Shown here piece by piece: positions 62,026 to 64,000 of a stretch of 64,000 nt of DNA. The DNA comes from Ptiloglossa arizonensis (taxonomy: Eukaryota; Arthropoda; Insecta; Hymenoptera; Colletidae). A program made the position numbers and the translations under genes. How positions within the stretch are numbered: position 1 is the first letter of the stretch; each line of letters starts with the position of its first letter. The DNA lies in the NCBI RefSeq assembly GCF_051014685.1, contig NW_027478777.1:494186-558185 (forward strand), written 5' to 3'. Under the pieces are notes generated by a model. It did not search any database and was not told where the DNA came from. It saw only the letters and a list, made by a program, of their open reading frames with translations.

Positions 62026-64000
62026 GGGAAAAAATACACATACCGTTGTAATCGGGCGAGTTTCTACTTTCAGATGCAATAGGAATTTTTGGGTTAGATC
62101 AATCCGTTCGCGAGATATGGGAGTTTGAAGCCAAGAAATGGTTGAGAAGGCAAAAAATTTTTCGCAATTCTGCTGCTCCAAACGCTTGACCAGAATGGGC
62201 TAGGGAAGAAATACACATACCGTTGTAATCGGGCGAGTTTCTACTTTCAGATGCAATAGGAATTTTTGGGTTAGGTCAATCCGTTCGCGAGATATGGGAG
62301 TTTGAAGCCAAGAAATGGTTGAGAAGGCAACAAATTTTTCGCAATTCTGCTGCTCCAAACGCTTGACCAGAATGGGCTAGGGAAAAAATACACATACCGT
62401 TGTAATCGGGCGAGTTTCTACTTCCAGACGCTACAGGAATTTTTGGGTTAGGTCAATCCGTTCGCGAGATATGGGAGTTTGAAGCCAAGAAATGGTTGAG
62501 AAGGCAAAAATTTTTCACAATTCTGCTGCTCCAAACGCTTGACCAGAATGGGCTAGGGAAAAAATACACATACCGTTGTAATCGGGCGAGTTTCTACTTC
62601 CAGACGCTACAGGAATTTTTGGGTTAGGTCAATCCGTTCGCGAGATATGGGAGTTTGAAGCCAAGAAATGGTTGAGAAGGCAAAAAATTTTTCACAATTC
62701 TGCTGCTCCAAACGCTTGACCAGAATGGGCTAGGGAAAAAATACACATACCGTTGTAATCGGGCGAGTTTCTACTTCCAGACGCTACAGTAATTTTTGGG
62801 TTAGGTCAATCCGTTCGCGAGAAATGTGAGTTTGAAGCCAAGAAATGGTTGAGAAGGCAAAAAAGTTTTCGCAATTCTGCTGCTCCAAACGCTTAACCAG
62901 AATGGACTAGGGAAAAAATACACATACCGCTGTAATCGGGCGAGTCTCTACTTTCAGATGCAATAGGAATTTTTGGGTTATGTCAATCCGTTTGCGAGAT
63001 ATGGGAGTTTGAAGCCAAGAAATGGTTGAGAAGGCAAAAAATTTTTCGCAATTCTGCAGCTCCAAACGCTTAACAAGAATGGCCTAGGGAAAAAATACAC
63101 ATACCGTTGTAATCGGGCGAGTTTCTACTTTCAGATCCAACAGGAATTTTTGGGTTAGGTCAATCCGTTCGCGAGATATGGGAGTAGAAGCTAAGAAATG
63201 GTTGAGAAGACAACAAATTTTTCGCAATTCTGCTGCTCCAAACGCTTAACCAGAATGGCCTAGAGAGAAAATACACATACCGTTGTAATCGGGCTAGTTT
63301 CTACTTTCAGATGCAATAGGAATTTTTGGGTTAGGTCAATCCGTTCGCGAGATATGCGAGTTTGAAGCTAAGAAATGTTTGAAAAGACATCAAATTTTTC
63401 GCAATTCTGCTGCTCCAAACGCTAAACCAGAATGGCCTAGGGAAAAAATACGCATGCAGTTGTAATCGGGCGAGTTTCTACTTTCAGATGCAATAGGAAT
63501 TTTTGGGTTAGGTCAATCCGTTCGCGAGATATGGGAGTTTGAAGCCAAGGAATGGTTGAGAAGGCAAAAAATTTATCGCAATTCTGCTGCTCCAAGCGCT
63601 TAACCAGAATGGCCTAGGGAAGAAATACACACACCGTTGTAATCGGGCGAGTTTCTACTTTCAGATGCAATAGGAATTTTTGGGTTGGTCAATCCGTTCG
63701 CGAGATATGGGAGTTTGAAGCCAAGAAATGGTTGAGAAGGCAAAAAATTTTTCGCAATTCTGCTGCTCCAAACGCTTAACCAGAATGGCGTAGGGAAAAA
63801 ATACACATACCGTTGTAATCGGGCGAGTTTCTACTTTCAGATGCAACAGGAATTTTTGGGTTAGGTCAATCCGTTCGCGAGATATGGGAGTTTGATGCTA
63901 AGAAATGGTTGAGAAGACAACAAATTTTTCGCACTTCTGCTGCTCCAAACGCTTAACCAGAATGGCCTAGGGAAAAAATACGCATACCGTTGTAATCGGG
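62026..64000 (+). repeat. 12-monomer HOR, copy 2 (runs off the window)
   Basis: Nearly identical to 59905-61880. The differences noticed are A5 instead of A6 in GGCAAAAATTTTTCAC near 62509 and TACGCATACCG instead of TACACATACCG at about 63979. The last base of the window is still inside the repeat, so the HOR continues beyond it. Confidence 0.9.

Larger units (their letters stand above)
1..64000 (+). repeat. 177-bp satellite array filling the whole window
   Basis: The motif CGTTCGCGAG recurs at 1, 178, 355 and 532 and then about every 177 bp to the end of the window. A few monomers are 175 or 176 bp through small inherited deletions. All copies point the same way. Successive monomers differ by a handful of substitutions at recurrent variable sites, and those variants repeat in blocks, which makes the array a set of higher-order repeats. 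No stretch of even one monomer length falls outside the family, so there is no intergenic space to annotate separately. Monomer length close to nucleosome spacing, strict head-to-tail order and HOR structure are typical of eukaryotic centromeric or pericentromeric satellites. That placement is an inference. The family is not one I recognise. Confidence 0.97.

Noticed and set aside
1..64000. Open reading frames of 61-146 codons on both strands, with a recurring 59-residue peptide period on the minus strand
   Set aside because: 177 is 3 x 59, so any frame open in one monomer stays in phase in the next. On the minus strand the frame is closed by the TAG inside CCTAGG. It opens only where that site is mutated (CCTCGG, CGTAGG, GGCTGGG), which explains the fused frames such as 14497-14937 and 45290-45730. 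Starts, ends and lengths follow satellite variants, with no codon bias, conserved start or promoter. They are translations of satellite DNA.
1..64000. CRISPR array
   Set aside because: Regular spacing suggested repeats, but there are no unique spacers. The entire 177-bp unit is repeated, and the unit is far longer than a CRISPR repeat-spacer pair.
1..64000. Tandem-repeat protein gene on either strand
   Set aside because: The best frame is stopped in most monomers and one-base indels shift it repeatedly. A real repeat protein would keep one frame open over many units.
1..64000. Telomere or subtelomere
   Set aside because: Only isolated 8-11 base matches to TTAGG/TTAGGG occur within monomers. 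There is no run of telomeric repeats.
1..64000. tRNA, rRNA, promoter or terminator elements
   Set aside because: No cloverleaf-compatible or rRNA-like sequence is present. Hairpin-like palindromes (TCGCGA, CCTAGG, A6T5) are short and are simply part of each monomer.

Overview
This window is satellite DNA from end to end. A single tandem repeat with a 177-bp monomer (about 42% GC in a hand-built consensus) runs head to tail from base 1 to base 64000, about 361-362 monomers, all in the same orientation. I found no unique sequence, transposon, inversion, RNA gene or believable protein-coding gene. Long arrays of nucleosome-sized monomers with higher-order repeats (HORs) are typical of eukaryotic centromeric or pericentromeric DNA. 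The window therefore most likely comes from a long-read eukaryotic assembly. I do not recognise the satellite family and cannot name the organism.

The array is mosaic and multi-layered. From left to right: (i) 1-8.6 kb, copies and rearranged fragments of a 12-monomer, 2122-bp unit; (ii) 9.0-16.2 kb, a 28-monomer (4954-bp) repeat carrying an internal 885-bp five-monomer duplication; (iii) 16.2-28.5 kb, overlapping 20/21-monomer and 28-monomer repeats, including a patch at 22.2-25.7 kb with many single-base indels; (iv) 29.3-31.9 kb, a 7/8-monomer unit in two copies; (v) 31.8-43.4 kb, a 24-monomer (4248-bp) HOR in two nearly identical copies plus a third that lost five whole monomers; (vi) 42.9-47.0 kb, a two-monomer expansion and an 11-monomer (1945-bp) repeat; (vii) 48.6-60.7 kb, a 20-monomer (3539-bp) HOR and shortened derivatives; (viii) 59.9-64.0 kb, a 12-monomer (2121/2122-bp) HOR in two nearly identical copies, the second running off the window.

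The most interesting signal is inside the monomer. Positions 2-18 match the CENP-B box consensus NTTCGNNNNANNCGGGN at 8 of 9 fixed bases in most monomers and at 9 of 9 in six monomers. The two common broken forms each differ from the full box by one C-to-T change at a CpG. This fits an ancestral CENP-B-box-like motif decaying by CpG deamination, but it is an inference from sequence alone. HOR boundaries below were found by visual comparison and are accurate to roughly plus or minus 50 bp, because the junctions lie inside sequence shared by all monomers.
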